From JANNAT01 sp031384605 (GTDB taxonomy: Bacteria > Pseudomonadota > Alphaproteobacteria > Rhodobacterales > Rhodobacteraceae), in assembly GCA_031384605.1 (NCBI GenBank), contig JANNAT010000141.1:124001-188000 (forward strand): 64,000 nucleotides of DNA, read 5' to 3'. Position 1 is the stretch's first letter, and every line of letters starts with the position of its first letter. The notes beneath the pieces are model-generated. The model was not told the origin of the DNA, did no database searches, and saw only the letters and a program-made list of their open reading frames with translations. The translations under genes were made by a program, and so were the position numbers. This document shows positions 1-7,751 of this stretch, in pieces.

Positions 1-387
1 CAACCCTATGATTTCGTTGTGGCCTCGCTGCGGGCTTTGGGGGTTTCCGGTGCAGATGTGATTGCAATGCAGCGCAATTTGTTTCGCGCCAAAGTGCAGG
101 GCGGCATGGCCGAAATGGGCCAGCCGTGGAAAAAACCCAAAGGCCCCGATGGCTGGCCCGAGGACGCCGCGGCGTGGATTTCACCGCAATCTTTGGCCAC
201 AAGGATCACTTGGGGGATGCAAATACCGCAAGAACTGGTGCCGGTTCTGCCCGATCCTGTGGCGATGATGACGGCCTGTCTGGCTGACCGCGCCACCGAG
301 GCCCTGATCTGGGCCGTGCCCCGCGCCGAGAATACCCGCGAAGGCGTGGGGCTGGTGCTGGCGTCAGCCGAATTTAACCGAAGATAG
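1..387 (+). CDS. DUF1800 family protein, C-terminal part (5' end outside window)
   Basis: The reading frame is open from the first base and ends in TAG at 385-387, so about 128 C-terminal residues are visible. The segment resembles the end of DUF1800 proteins (a PYDFVVASLRALG-type helix followed by a Trp/Pro-rich stretch and a final predicted helix). DUF1800 proteins are typically encoded directly upstream of a DUF1501 protein, and that is the arrangement here: the next gene starts 9 nt downstream and its Shine-Dalgarno AGGAG overlaps this stop codon. The biochemical role of the pair is not established. A GTG at 19 is internal and not the true start. Confidence 0.8.
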   Translation, partial: QPYDFVVASLRALGVSGADVIAMQRNLFRAKVQGGMAEMGQPWKKPKGPDGWPEDAAAWISPQSLATRITWGMQIPQELVPVLPDPVAMMTACLADRATEALIWAVPRAENTREGVGLVLASAEFNRR

Positions 388-396
388 GAGTGGGTC

Positions 397-1620
397 ATGG
401 ACAGACGATTTTTTCTGCGCGGTCTGGCAACGGCGGCCTGTTCCGCAGCGGCGCATCCGTTGATGACAACCGTCACGCTGGCCGGATCGAACGGCGGGCG
501 GCCGTTGGGTGATCACCGCCTGATCGTGATGATCTTGCGCGGGGCTATGGACGGTCTGGACGCGGTGCAGCCGCAAGGGGATCGGGATTATGCCGCCCTG
601 CGCCCCAGTTTGATCCGCCCGGATGCCATTGATTTGGATGGGTTTTTCGCACTGCACCCGGCGCTGGCGGGCCTTTCGCCACTTTGGGGAGCAGGGCAAT
701 TGGCCTTTGTGCAGGCCACCGCCACGCCTTACCGCAACAAACGCAGCCATTTCGCGGGCCAAGATATGCTAGAGGCGGGCACGGGCATGGAGGTGGCCCC
801 GGACCGTGTGAAAGACGGCTGGCTGAACCGGTTGTTGCAGGTGATGCCGGGCCTTTCGGCGGAAACCGCCTATGCCATTGGCCGCGATGCCATTCCGTTG
901 CTGGATGGGGCGGCACCTGTGCGCAATTGGGCCCCCGAAGCGGTGCTTGAACTGTCGCCGCAAGCCCGGCTGTTGTTTGAGGCGGTCTATCACGATGATC
1001 CGCTGTTTGCCGCCGCCGCCGCCGAGGCGATGGAGTTGGCAGATTCGGGCGATGTCGGCATGGGCATGCAGACCCGCGGCAAAGACCGCACACGCGGCGT
1101 AAAGCTGGATGATGTTGAAAAGCTGGTCACCTATGCCGCCGGGCGGCTTCGACAAGACACCCGCATTGCGGCCTTCAGCCTTTCGGGATGGGACACGCAC
1201 CGTGCGCAGGCCGGCAGTTTCGACAAGGCGCTGACCCGGCTGCAATACGCGATTTTGCAGTTGCAAGCCAAACTGGGGCCCGAAGTGTGGGGCAAAACCA
1301 CCCTGCTGGCGATGACCGAATTTGGCAGAACAGCGCGCGAAAATGGCACGGCGGGCACCGATCACGGCACGGGTGGCACGATGGTTGTCGCGGGCGGTGC
1401 GGTGCGTGGCGGGCAAATGTATGGCAAATGGCCGGGGCTGGCCGAGGCTGATCTGTTTGAGGCGCGCGATCTGATGCCCACATCTGACGTGCGGGCATGG
1501 GCCGCGATGGCGATGCAAGGCATGTATGGGATTGAGCGTGCGGTGCTGGAAGGCGTGGTGTTTCCGGGGCTGGATATGGGCGGGTTGAACCTGAACGGCG
1601 GGCCGGGGTTGATTTTGTAA
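397..1620 (+). CDS. DUF1501 family protein with Tat-type signal peptide
   Basis: The protein has 407 residues. The N-terminus begins MDRRFFLRGL and continues into a hydrophobic Ala-rich segment, a twin-arginine-like signal (RRFFLRG), so export in folded form is likely. The body matches the DUF1501 family, related to the sulfatase/alkaline-phosphatase fold; GWDTHRAQ and the TEFGRTARENG / DHGTGG motifs near residues 265-330 are the family hallmarks. AGGAG at 385-389 supports the ATG at 397. It forms a two-gene unit with the preceding DUF1800 gene. The substrate is unknown; a periplasmic metal-dependent hydrolase is an inference from the fold. Confidence 0.85.
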   Translation: MDRRFFLRGLATAACSAAAHPLMTTVTLAGSNGGRPLGDHRLIVMILRGAMDGLDAVQPQGDRDYAALRPSLIRPDAIDLDGFFALHPALAGLSPLWGAGQLAFVQATATPYRNKRSHFAGQDMLEAGTGMEVAPDRVKDGWLNRLLQVMPGLSAETAYAIGRDAIPLLDGAAPVRNWAPEAVLELSPQARLLFEAVYHDDPLFAAAAAEAMELADSGDVGMGMQTRGKDRTRGVKLDDVEKLVTYAAGRLRQDTRIAAFSLSGWDTHRAQAGSFDKALTRLQYAILQLQAKLGPEVWGKTTLLAMTEFGRTARENGTAGTDHGTGGTMVVAGGAVRGGQMYGKWPGLAEADLFEARDLMPTSDVRAWAAMAMQGMYGIERAVLEGVVFPGLDMGGLNLNGGPGLIL

Positions 1621-1681
1621 CGGCTTGATATGCGCCCGTGTCTTTCGCCATAACGGGCATGAAATTGCAGGAGCACAGGCC

Positions 1682-2389
1682 ATGACGGAACCAAAGATGC
1701 AGGGTTGGGCGGTTGACGGCTGGACTGCCGCCCCGCGCCCGGAATTGGCGGTATTGCAAGGGGTGGCTGTGCAGTTAGAGCCGATGAACGCCGATGCCCA
1801 TGCCGCTGATTTGCACCGCGCTTTTTTGGGGCACACCGAATTGTGGGATTACATGCCTTACGGCCCCTTCGCTACGGTGGGCGACTATCACACTTGGGCC
1901 CAAAACAGCGCAAGCGGGGCTGATCCATTTTACTTTGTGCTGCGCAACCGCGCGACGGGGCTTTGCGGCGGGGTGGCAAGCTATCTGAACATCGTGCCCG
2001 GCCACGGCACAATCGAGGTGGGCAATATCTGTTTTGCCCCGGAAATGCAGCGCGGGCGTGTTGCAACCGAAGCGATGTTTTTGATGATGGATTGGGCGTT
2101 TTCTGCGGGATACCGGCGCTATGAATGGAAATGCAACGCGCTGAATTCACCGTCACGCCGCGCGGCCCAGCGGTTTGGCTTCAGCTTTGAAGGCATATTT
2201 CGCCAGCATATGGTGGTGAAAGGCCGCAACCGCGACACGGCATGGTTTGCGATGGTCGATAGCGAATGGCCAGCCCTGCGCGCAGCCTATCAAGTGTGGC
2301 TGGCGCCCGGTAACTTTGATGCGGCGGGGCGGCAACTGCAGCCGCTATCGGATTTGACCAAAGGGTTGCATGCGGCGTCAGACCCGTAA
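1682..2389 (+). CDS. GNAT family N-acetyltransferase (RimJ/RimL type)
   Basis: The protein has 235 residues from the ATG at 1682, preceded by a GCAGGAGC ribosome-binding site. An in-frame ATG at 1625 gives 19 extra residues with no Shine-Dalgarno and is less likely. GNAT features: a beta strand with acceptor-site residues (residues 75-110), then EVGNICFAPEMQRGRVATEAM, the acetyl-CoA pyrophosphate loop, and a C-terminal NSPSRRAAQRFGFSFEGIFR segment typical of Pfam Acetyltransf_3 enzymes that acetylate N-termini or small amines. The acceptor cannot be deduced. The roughly 300-nt spacer downstream holds repeats only. Confidence 0.85.
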   Translation: MTEPKMQGWAVDGWTAAPRPELAVLQGVAVQLEPMNADAHAADLHRAFLGHTELWDYMPYGPFATVGDYHTWAQNSASGADPFYFVLRNRATGLCGGVASYLNIVPGHGTIEVGNICFAPEMQRGRVATEAMFLMMDWAFSAGYRRYEWKCNALNSPSRRAAQRFGFSFEGIFRQHMVVKGRNRDTAWFAMVDSEWPALRAAYQVWLAPGNFDAAGRQLQPLSDLTKGLHAASDP

Positions 2390-2503
2390 CGGAACATGGG
2401 TTTGGCCAAGGCACCTGCCATCAGATATTTGCCCCGCAGCAAGGCGGGGGTTTCACGCCCCCGGGTTGCAGTCGCCAAGACGATTGCAGCCCTCCTCGTG
2501 GCG

Positions 2504-2523
2504 GTATTTTTACCAGGATGAAG
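2504..2523 (+). repeat. Dispersed tag, copy 1 (GTATTTTTACCAGGATGAAG)
   Basis: A 20-nt stretch that recurs with small changes at 14501, 34783, 54415 and 63596 in this window, always in spacers or at a gene border. The shared core is (GA)GTATTT, five or so variable bases, CCA or ACA, then ATGA. It lies in the 2390-2682 spacer, which has no convincing gene. Function unknown. Confidence 0.55.
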
Positions 2524-2586
2524 CGCAAATTTCGGTCAAATTTTCCTGGTTGGACGCTGGATTCTGTCTTAATGATCGCGGTTAAA

Positions 2587-2681
2587 GCGGGATGGGTTTA
2601 GAAGGAACCGCACTTCGCGGCCTTTCGCTAACGCGCGGACGCGTTTCGCGGTAATCCTGTTTCCGAGAAAACCCATCCCGC
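2587..2681. repeat. 95-bp element bounded by 13-bp perfect inverted repeats
   Basis: GCGGGATGGGTTT at 2587-2599 is exactly inverted at 2669-2681. The 69 nt between them contain further CCGC/GCGG and CGCG complementary blocks, so a branched hairpin is possible. It ends 2 nt before the stop of the minus-strand response regulator gene and could serve as a terminator for it, but no clear T-run follows. It could also be a small dispersed non-coding element. Confidence 0.5.
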
Positions 2682-2682
2682 C

Positions 2683-3417
2683 CTAGAACGCATTTCCTGC
2701 CGCCAGTCGATCTGCCACCAGATCACGCAACTGGCGAAAGCCGCGATCTGTGTCTGACGCATTAGCCAGTGCCGCGGCTTGGGCAAGATCGGCATCTTTG
2801 GCGTGATCAGCAATGCCCGACAAAAACCCTGCAACATAGCGCCGGGTGGCTGCATCCGGGTCACCAGACAGGGCGCGTGCGGCCAGAACAAGATCGTCAC
2901 GCAGGGCCATTGGATCTGGGCACAAGGTCGCCAGAAGCATGGTATCCGGTGTTAAGGTTTTGTCGGGCAAATGGGCCAGCAGGGCCGCGCAAAACGACGA
3001 CAGTGACCCATAGGGTTTGTCCAAAAACCCGTCAGCCCCCGCATCAAATGCGCGCGCGCGTCCCGTTGGGTTGCCAGAACTGCCAAGCACCGCAATCGGG
3101 CGCTGTTGTGACACGGCCAGATCTGCGATCAACGCTTCGCCCCGCCCATCGGGCAGGCCAAGGTCGATGATCACAACATCAGGGCGGTAAACCCGCAAAT
3201 GCGCCCGCGCCACCGCCAAAGTTTCCGCCCGCCGCAGCCTCGCACCGGCCCGCTGACACATCAGACGCAATGCCTCGCAGGCATACCGGCTGTCTTCGAC
3301 CGCCAAAAGTGTCAGCCCCTGCAGCGGCAATGCCGGATGCAGGCCAAGCCCCACAAAAGCGGCTATATTTCCCGGCGGGCCGGCAGTGATGCTGTTAGAC
3401 CAAGGGTTGGGCATCAT
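2683..3417 (-). CDS. Response regulator with receiver domain and unclassified C-terminal region
   Basis: The protein has 244 residues. The start is taken at the ATG-ATG pair (3415-3417) that follows AAAGGAG on the minus strand; a longer frame to 3570 has no ribosome-binding site and overlaps the next gene's leader. A CheY-like receiver occupies about residues 35-160: acidic EDS pocket, phospho-acceptor Asp in VVIIDLGLPDGRG, switch residue region LGSSG, and Lys in FLDKPYG. The C-terminal about 85 residues are mostly helical, with no HTH, GGDEF or kinase motif, so output is probably through protein contact. No sensor kinase is adjacent. It is divergent from the epimerase gene. Confidence 0.8.
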   Translation of the reverse strand: MMPNPWSNSITAGPPGNIAAFVGLGLHPALPLQGLTLLAVEDSRYACEALRLMCQRAGARLRRAETLAVARAHLRVYRPDVVIIDLGLPDGRGEALIADLAVSQQRPIAVLGSSGNPTGRARAFDAGADGFLDKPYGSLSSFCAALLAHLPDKTLTPDTMLLATLCPDPMALRDDLVLAARALSGDPDAATRRYVAGFLSGIADHAKDADLAQAAALANASDTDRGFRQLRDLVADRLAAGNAF

Positions 3418-3587
3418 TTCTCCTTTGTCAGCATAGTGTTCCATCTGTGCTACACACCCATGCCTAACAGGCGGTAAACGCGGGCGCGGTTCGACAAAAT
3501 AAATCTGGCCTGTGCGGCAGATCGGCCTCTTGCCGCGCGCGGGCTTGGCACCCATAAGGCAGCTACCCATTGGCAGGAGTGTCTTAC

Positions 3588-3992
3588 ATGATTGGCCGGC
3601 TGAACCATGTGGCGATCGCGGTGCCCGATCTGGCGGCAGCGGCGGATCAATACCGCGCGATGTTGGGGGCAGTGGTGTGCCCGCCGCAGGATGAGCCCGA
3701 TCACGGTGTTACAGTCGTGTTCATCGAATTGCCCAACACCAAGATTGAACTGCTGACGCCCTTGGGCAACGACTCGCCGATCAAAGCATTTCTGGATAAG
3801 AACCCCAGCGGTGGGATGCATCATATCTGCTATGAAGTCGTTGATATTCTGGTGGCGCGCGATCATTTGCTGGAATCGGGCGCGCGGATATTGGGGTCTG
3901 GCACCCCCAAAATCGGTGCGCATGGCAAGCCGGTATTGTTTTTGCACCCCAAAGACTTTCAGGGATGCTTGATTGAACTGGAGCAGATATGA
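3588..3992 (+). CDS. mce: Methylmalonyl-CoA epimerase
   Basis: The protein has 134 residues from the ATG at 3588 (AGGAG at 3575-3579, 8-nt spacing); an upstream in-frame start at 3570 would include the Shine-Dalgarno itself. It is a vicinal-oxygen-chelate fold with two paired modules: the GRLNHVAIAVPDL opening carries the first metal His, EPDHGVTVVFIELPNTKIEL the second module strand, GGMHHICYEV the second metal His pair, and a terminal Glu (LIELEQI) completes the site. It interconverts (2R)- and (2S)-methylmalonyl-CoA in propionyl-CoA catabolism. Length and motifs are normal for the family. The stop codon overlaps the DUF1467 start by 4 nt (ATGA). Confidence 0.93.
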   Translation: MIGRLNHVAIAVPDLAAAADQYRAMLGAVVCPPQDEPDHGVTVVFIELPNTKIELLTPLGNDSPIKAFLDKNPSGGMHHICYEVVDILVARDHLLESGARILGSGTPKIGAHGKPVLFLHPKDFQGCLIELEQI

Positions 3993-4276
3993 CAATTACT
4001 GCCGCCCTGGTGATGTATTCGGTCACATGGTTCATGGTGTTCTTTATCGTGTTGCCGCTGCGGTTTCGCAGCCAGGCGCAGATGGGTGTGGTTGAACCGG
4101 GCACGCCCGCTTCGGCCCCGGCGGATGCGATGATCAAGAAAAAGGCGCAAATCACCACGGTGGTGGCGGCGGTGATCTTTGTGGTGCTTTACCTGGTGAT
4201 CACATCCGGGCGTATTGGCATTGATGATCTGGACATCTTTGGCGTCATGTCGCGCGTGCCGCCTGCGCAGCCTTAA
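3989..4276 (+). CDS. DUF1467 family small membrane protein
   Basis: The 95-residue protein has two predicted transmembrane helices (about residues 5-25 and 52-73) joined by a polar loop holding the conserved RFRSQAQMGVVEPGTPASAP segment, the family signature. It is translationally coupled to mce through ATGA, a pairing I know from related alphaproteobacteria. Function is unknown. The 3' end overlaps the convergent minus-strand gene by 4 nt. Confidence 0.85.
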   Translation: MTITAALVMYSVTWFMVFFIVLPLRFRSQAQMGVVEPGTPASAPADAMIKKKAQITTVVAAVIFVVLYLVITSGRIGIDDLDIFGVMSRVPPAQP

Positions 4277-4971
4277 CGGCGCGGCGGTTGGGCCAAAGCA
4301 TGAAAAATATGGGTGAACGTCGCCACACCCATTACCGGGATGATCAGACTGATCAGCGGAATTGACAGCGGTGCCGCCATCAGCGTGCCCGCCAGCCAGA
4401 TACGCCAAAAATACTGCTTGCGCAGGGCTTTGGCCCCGATGCGGCCTATCCGGCGGCTGGCCACAAGGGTGAAATATTCCCGCCCCAGCATGAATCCGTT
4501 GATCGCCCAGAATGCCACCGGAATAAGCGGGCCAAGAAAAGCGTATAAGACAAAGGCCAACAGGTTGACCACGATCAGCAAGCCCATGAAATTGGCAGAC
4601 TCGATCAGCGTATCCAAGAATTTGGCGCGTGGAACCGGGGATAAGGTGGGGTAATGGCGGTCTTCGACGGCTTGGGCCACATCTTCCAAAAACAGGCCGA
4701 CGAAAATGGATGCAACCGGCATCATCAAAAAGATCGACAGGCCGATCATCAAAAAGAACGACCCCCAAGATAGCAACGTGTCGATCCCGCCCACCGGGCC
4801 AATAAACGGGATGGTAACAGAGCCGGGCACAAAGGTTTCCAAGGCCCACAGGAAGGCTGAATAAACCCCTGTCAGCAGCGCAATTGCCAAAACGATGCCG
4901 AAAAGCACCACCCGGATGAAACGGGCATCGCCCAATTGGCCAACCGCGCGGCTGAACGCATGCCAGATCAT
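4273..4971 (-). CDS. EI24/CysZ-like integral membrane protein
   Basis: The 232-residue protein has about four to five hydrophobic segments (near residues 20-42, 65-92, 125-160, 195-220) and the EI24-domain pattern GFMLGREYFTLVASRRIG. The family includes the sulfate permease CysZ and proteins annotated only as EI24 domain; sulfate transport is not proven here because no cys genes are nearby. The start is taken at 4971, where ATG overlaps the upstream nitroreductase stop (ATGA); a further in-frame ATG lies 4 codons upstream, at 4983. Confidence 0.78.
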   Translation of the reverse strand: MIWHAFSRAVGQLGDARFIRVVLFGIVLAIALLTGVYSAFLWALETFVPGSVTIPFIGPVGGIDTLLSWGSFFLMIGLSIFLMMPVASIFVGLFLEDVAQAVEDRHYPTLSPVPRAKFLDTLIESANFMGLLIVVNLLAFVLYAFLGPLIPVAFWAINGFMLGREYFTLVASRRIGRIGAKALRKQYFWRIWLAGTLMAAPLSIPLISLIIPVMGVATFTHIFHALAQPPRR

Positions 4972-5546
4972 GGCATGTTCCAAGTTGTCAAACTGTCCAG
5001 ATCGGGGCGCGGGCGATCAGGGCCATCGGGGGCGGGCGTGCCGATATGCACGATGCCTGCAACAGTTTCGGTCGGCGTGCAACCATAGGTGGCGGCGATA
5101 AAGGCCGGGTCATGCGACGGCCAACCTGTCAGCCAATTGGCACCCCAACCTGCCGCTTCGGCGGCGTTCAGGATGTTCATGCACAGCGCGCCTGCGGACA
5201 GCACCTGTTCGATGGCGGGAATTTTATCTGACGCCTTTGGCGATGAAATCACCACAACCGCCAACCGCCCCAGATCGAACTGGCCGCGCGCCTTGGCGGT
5301 TTTTTCGGGGTCCACACCAATGGCTTGCGCATGCGCATCGGCCAGCGCGGCGACCCGTGCCATCGCGGGTGCGTCCAGAACCACCAGCCGCCACGGCTCC
5401 AGCTTGCCATGATCGGGCACGCGGGTGGCGGCGGTCAGGATCGCGCGCAGCTGATCGCGATTGGGCACCGGCCCTGAAAACAACTTGGCAGGCCGCGAAC
5501 GGCGGTTCAGCAAAAATTCAAACGCGGGCTGGTTTGGGGCGGGCAT
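4968..5546 (-). CDS. Nitroreductase family FMN-dependent oxidoreductase
   Basis: The 192-residue protein begins at ATG 5546 after AAGGAG with 6-nt spacing; a TTG two codons earlier is not needed. FMN-binding features: NRRSRPAK near the N-terminus, the RVPDHGKLEPWRLVVL strand at about residues 42-60, and WGANWLTGWPSHDP followed by IVHIGTP near residues 135-170. It resembles YdjA-type single-domain nitroreductases, which reduce nitro or other substrates with NAD(P)H; the physiological substrate is unknown. It is the first gene of a two-gene unit with the EI24 protein. Confidence 0.85.
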   Translation of the reverse strand: MPAPNQPAFEFLLNRRSRPAKLFSGPVPNRDQLRAILTAATRVPDHGKLEPWRLVVLDAPAMARVAALADAHAQAIGVDPEKTAKARGQFDLGRLAVVVISSPKASDKIPAIEQVLSAGALCMNILNAAEAAGWGANWLTGWPSHDPAFIAATYGCTPTETVAGIVHIGTPAPDGPDRPRPDLDSLTTWNMP

Positions 5547-5604
5547 CGGCAACTCCTTGATCCGTACAGGTGGCGGGATTAGCGCGCTGCGTCAAGATCA
5601 GCCA

Positions 5605-5844
5605 TCAGGCTTTGTCGATCCGGTAGCTGCCTTCGGGCAGGTTCAACGCCGCCGCCAGATCGGCCAGTTGCGTCATCGACAGGGTGATCGCCACCGGCGC
5701 ATCCGTCATCTGATCGACCTGCCGTATCACAACACAGTCTTCAAACGCCTCAATCGTGATGTCTTCCTGCAAAGGATGGGTTTTGTCGCCTTCGTCCACC
5801 AAAGTAATGATCGTGGCGTCAAAATCGTGTTCGATGGTGAACAT
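5605..5844 (-). CDS. Conserved small acidic protein, function unknown
   Basis: The 79-residue ORF begins MFTIEHDFDATIITLVDEGD and ends NLPEGSYRIDKA. AGGAG seven bases before the ATG at 5844 fixes the start; the frame remains open to 6201, but the upstream part looks non-coding. The protein is acidic, without signal peptide or membrane segment, and predicted as alternating strands with one helix (SMTQLADLAAALN). I do not recognise a named family. Confidence 0.65.
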   Translation of the reverse strand: MFTIEHDFDATIITLVDEGDKTHPLQEDITIEAFEDCVVIRQVDQMTDAPVAITLSMTQLADLAAALNLPEGSYRIDKA

Positions 5845-6215
5845 GGGACCGCTCCTGCACCGCTGTTGTCGCATTCGGTGGCTTTGCAAATTAGCAGTAA
5901 GGTAGCGGCTTATTTCAAGGTGTTTAAGCCATGACTTTCGATTTAGGCTTCTTAAATTTATCCGTTCAGGCCGTCGAAAGACGCGACTGGGCAAGTAAAA
6001 GCGAAGACAGATCGCAAAGCGGTCGCTGTTGCCGCAAAGAAACCCGTCGCTGACGCAAACGCGGCCGGTCATTGAACCACCGATTTGTCCCCAAAGGGTT
6101 GCGGCGCTTTGCTGCCGATCCATCCCGTTCGCGTTATACATATCTGCGAGGGGGCTGTGGCCCCACGGGTTTCTTGCTATGTCACCGGCAGACGGCGACA
6201 TTTAAAGGGTTTCCC
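5845..6215. other. Intergenic region, no gene seen
   Basis: The spacer between two divergently transcribed genes has no supported CDS. It contains an AT-richer stretch near 5930-5965, a TTATACAT that could be a -10 box for the downstream protease gene near 6133-6141, and a small hairpin GGGGC-TGTG-GCCCC at 6151-6164. I find no clear -35 at good spacing. Confidence 0.5.
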
Positions 6216-6944
6216 ATGCGACATGCGGCTTTGATGGTTCTTTTGACAGCCGGTTTGGCCGGATGTATCGCGCCGGTTCGATCTTTGCCGCCGCTTGATC
6301 CGATTGCGCGCCCCGCCGTGCAGATCAACGCCGGGGCCGCTTTGCCACCCGATCAGGCCGCACGCAACTTTGTCACTGTGGTCAACCGGGTTGAACCGGT
6401 GGCCGAAGCCTATTGCCGCCAGGTGGGCCGGGTTTCAAACTGTGATTTTCGTATCGTGATTGATGATCGCCCCGGCCAGGGGGTGAACGCGTTTCAAACC
6501 GTTGATGGCCAGGGCCGCCCGATTCTGGCCTTTTCAATCGCGCTGATTGCCGAGGCGCGCAACGCCGATGAGCTGGCCTTTGTGATGGGCCATGAGGCCG
6601 CGCACCATATTCGTGGGCATATCCCCAAGGCCCAGCAATCGGCGGTGACCGGGGCCATTCTGGCAGGTATCATCGCCGCCGCGTCTGGCGCGGGGCAGGC
6701 TGATGTTGAACAAGCGCAACAGATCGGCGCGGGGGTCGGCGCGCGCAGCTATTCCAAGGATTTTGAACTGGAAGCCGACGCGCTGGGCACCGAGATCGCC
6801 TTTGACGCGGGCTATGATCCGTTGCGCGGATCGGCGTTCTTTGACCGCCTGCCTGACCCCGGCGATCAGTTTTTGGGCAGCCATCCGCCCAACGCCCAAC
6901 GCAAGGCCACCGTTACCCGCGTCATGGCGGATCTGCGCGGCTGA
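6216..6944 (+). CDS. M48 family metalloprotease, lipoprotein
   Basis: The protein has 242 residues from the ATG at 6216. The N-terminus RHAALMVLLTAGLAGC is a lipoprotein signal with the lipobox Cys at about residue 17. The zinc-metalloprotease motif HEAAHH lies near residue 127, with the third ligand probably the Glu in FELEADALG about residue 187, as in M48 enzymes; SHPPNAQR near the C-terminus is also typical. The periplasmic or outer-membrane position suggests envelope protein quality control (BepA/LoiP-like), by inference. It ends 1 nt before the YigZ-family gene and probably shares its transcript. Confidence 0.88.
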   Translation: MRHAALMVLLTAGLAGCIAPVRSLPPLDPIARPAVQINAGAALPPDQAARNFVTVVNRVEPVAEAYCRQVGRVSNCDFRIVIDDRPGQGVNAFQTVDGQGRPILAFSIALIAEARNADELAFVMGHEAAHHIRGHIPKAQQSAVTGAILAGIIAAASGAGQADVEQAQQIGAGVGARSYSKDFELEADALGTEIAFDAGYDPLRGSAFFDRLPDPGDQFLGSHPPNAQRKATVTRVMADLRG

Positions 6945-6945
6945 C

Positions 6946-7305
6946 ATGATGCAGATCGAAGATGTCGTGCGCGATCGCGGCTCGCGCTATGCAGTATCCG
7001 GCGGGCCTGTTCGGGGTCGTGCCGGGGTTGATGCCTTTTTGACCGACCTGAAATCTGCGAAGAAATACGCCCGTGCAACGCATCATTCCTGGGCGGTTGT
7101 TTTGTCAGACGGCGGTGGCGTCAAAGCCGATGATGGCGAGGCCGCGGCAGGCGCAGTGATTTTGAAGATGATAGAACGCGCGGACCTGAAGGATCATGTC
7201 ATCGTGGTAACCCGCTGGTATGGTGGCGTAAATCTGGGTGGTGACAGGTTTGCGCATGTGGTCACGGCGGTGCGAACCTATCTGGCGGCGCGGGCCAAGG
7301 TCTGA
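6946..7305 (+). CDS. YigZ/IMPACT family protein (UPF0029)
   Basis: The 119-residue protein starts at the ATG-ATG pair 6946-6951. It carries the IMPACT N-terminal domain: SKYARATHHSW-like segment (KKYARATHHSWAVVL), SDGGGVKADDGEAAAGAVIL, VVVTRWYGGVNLGGDR. It is shorter than E. coli YigZ (about 205 residues) because the second, ferredoxin-like domain is absent, which is common in alphaproteobacteria. A translation-regulation role is known for eukaryotic IMPACT and not demonstrated for bacteria. Confidence 0.85.
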   Translation: MMQIEDVVRDRGSRYAVSGGPVRGRAGVDAFLTDLKSAKKYARATHHSWAVVLSDGGGVKADDGEAAAGAVILKMIERADLKDHVIVVTRWYGGVNLGGDRFAHVVTAVRTYLAARAKV

Positions 7306-7388
7306 CCAATTGTGCCGATTTCCTAGACAGGCCGGTGCAATCAGGCATAGCGTTGCCAACAGAGGTTTTGCAAAATCGGAGACGCGGA

Positions 7389-7751
7389 ATGCGCGATGTG
7401 CTGGCGGCTGAATGGCAGCGGTTCACCAACACGGTGGTCTGGTCCCTGGCGGGGTGGCGGGCGGCTTGGGCGACCGAAAAAACCCTGCGGCAATGGACCA
7501 TCGTCAACGTCTTGTCGGCGGCGCTGGCATTTTCGCTGGCGCTGACGCCCGCCGAACGCGGCCTGATCCTGGCGCTTGGGTTGTTGGTTTTGGCGGCAGA
7601 ATTGATCAACACCGGGTTGGAAGAGGCGATAGACTATATCTCGACCGACACAAATCCTCGTGCCAAAAAGGCCAAAGACTGCGGATCGGCGGCGGTGGCA
7701 CTGACGGCGATTGCGGGGGGCGTGGCGTGGGTGGTTATTCTGATCGGTTAG
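7389..7751 (+). CDS. dgkA: Diacylglycerol kinase, prokaryotic integral-membrane type
   Basis: The 120-residue protein starts at ATG 7389 with GGAG at 7378-7381. Three transmembrane helices are predicted (about residues 36-54, 58-78, 98-118). Catalytic-site motifs of DgkA are present: the N-terminal amphipathic region with WxxAxxxE-type residues (RAAWATEKTLRQ), AAELINTGLEEAIDY with the catalytic Glu residues, and AKKAKDCGSAAV. It phosphorylates diacylglycerol released in envelope biosynthesis. Its 3' end overlaps the convergent gene by 17 nt. Confidence 0.9.
   Translation: MRDVLAAEWQRFTNTVVWSLAGWRAAWATEKTLRQWTIVNVLSAALAFSLALTPAERGLILALGLLVLAAELINTGLEEAIDYISTDTNPRAKKAKDCGSAAVALTAIAGGVAWVVILIG

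Noticed and set aside
769..1836. 355-codon open frame on the minus strand
   Set aside because: Shadow of the DUF1501 gene; composition typical of antisense frames.
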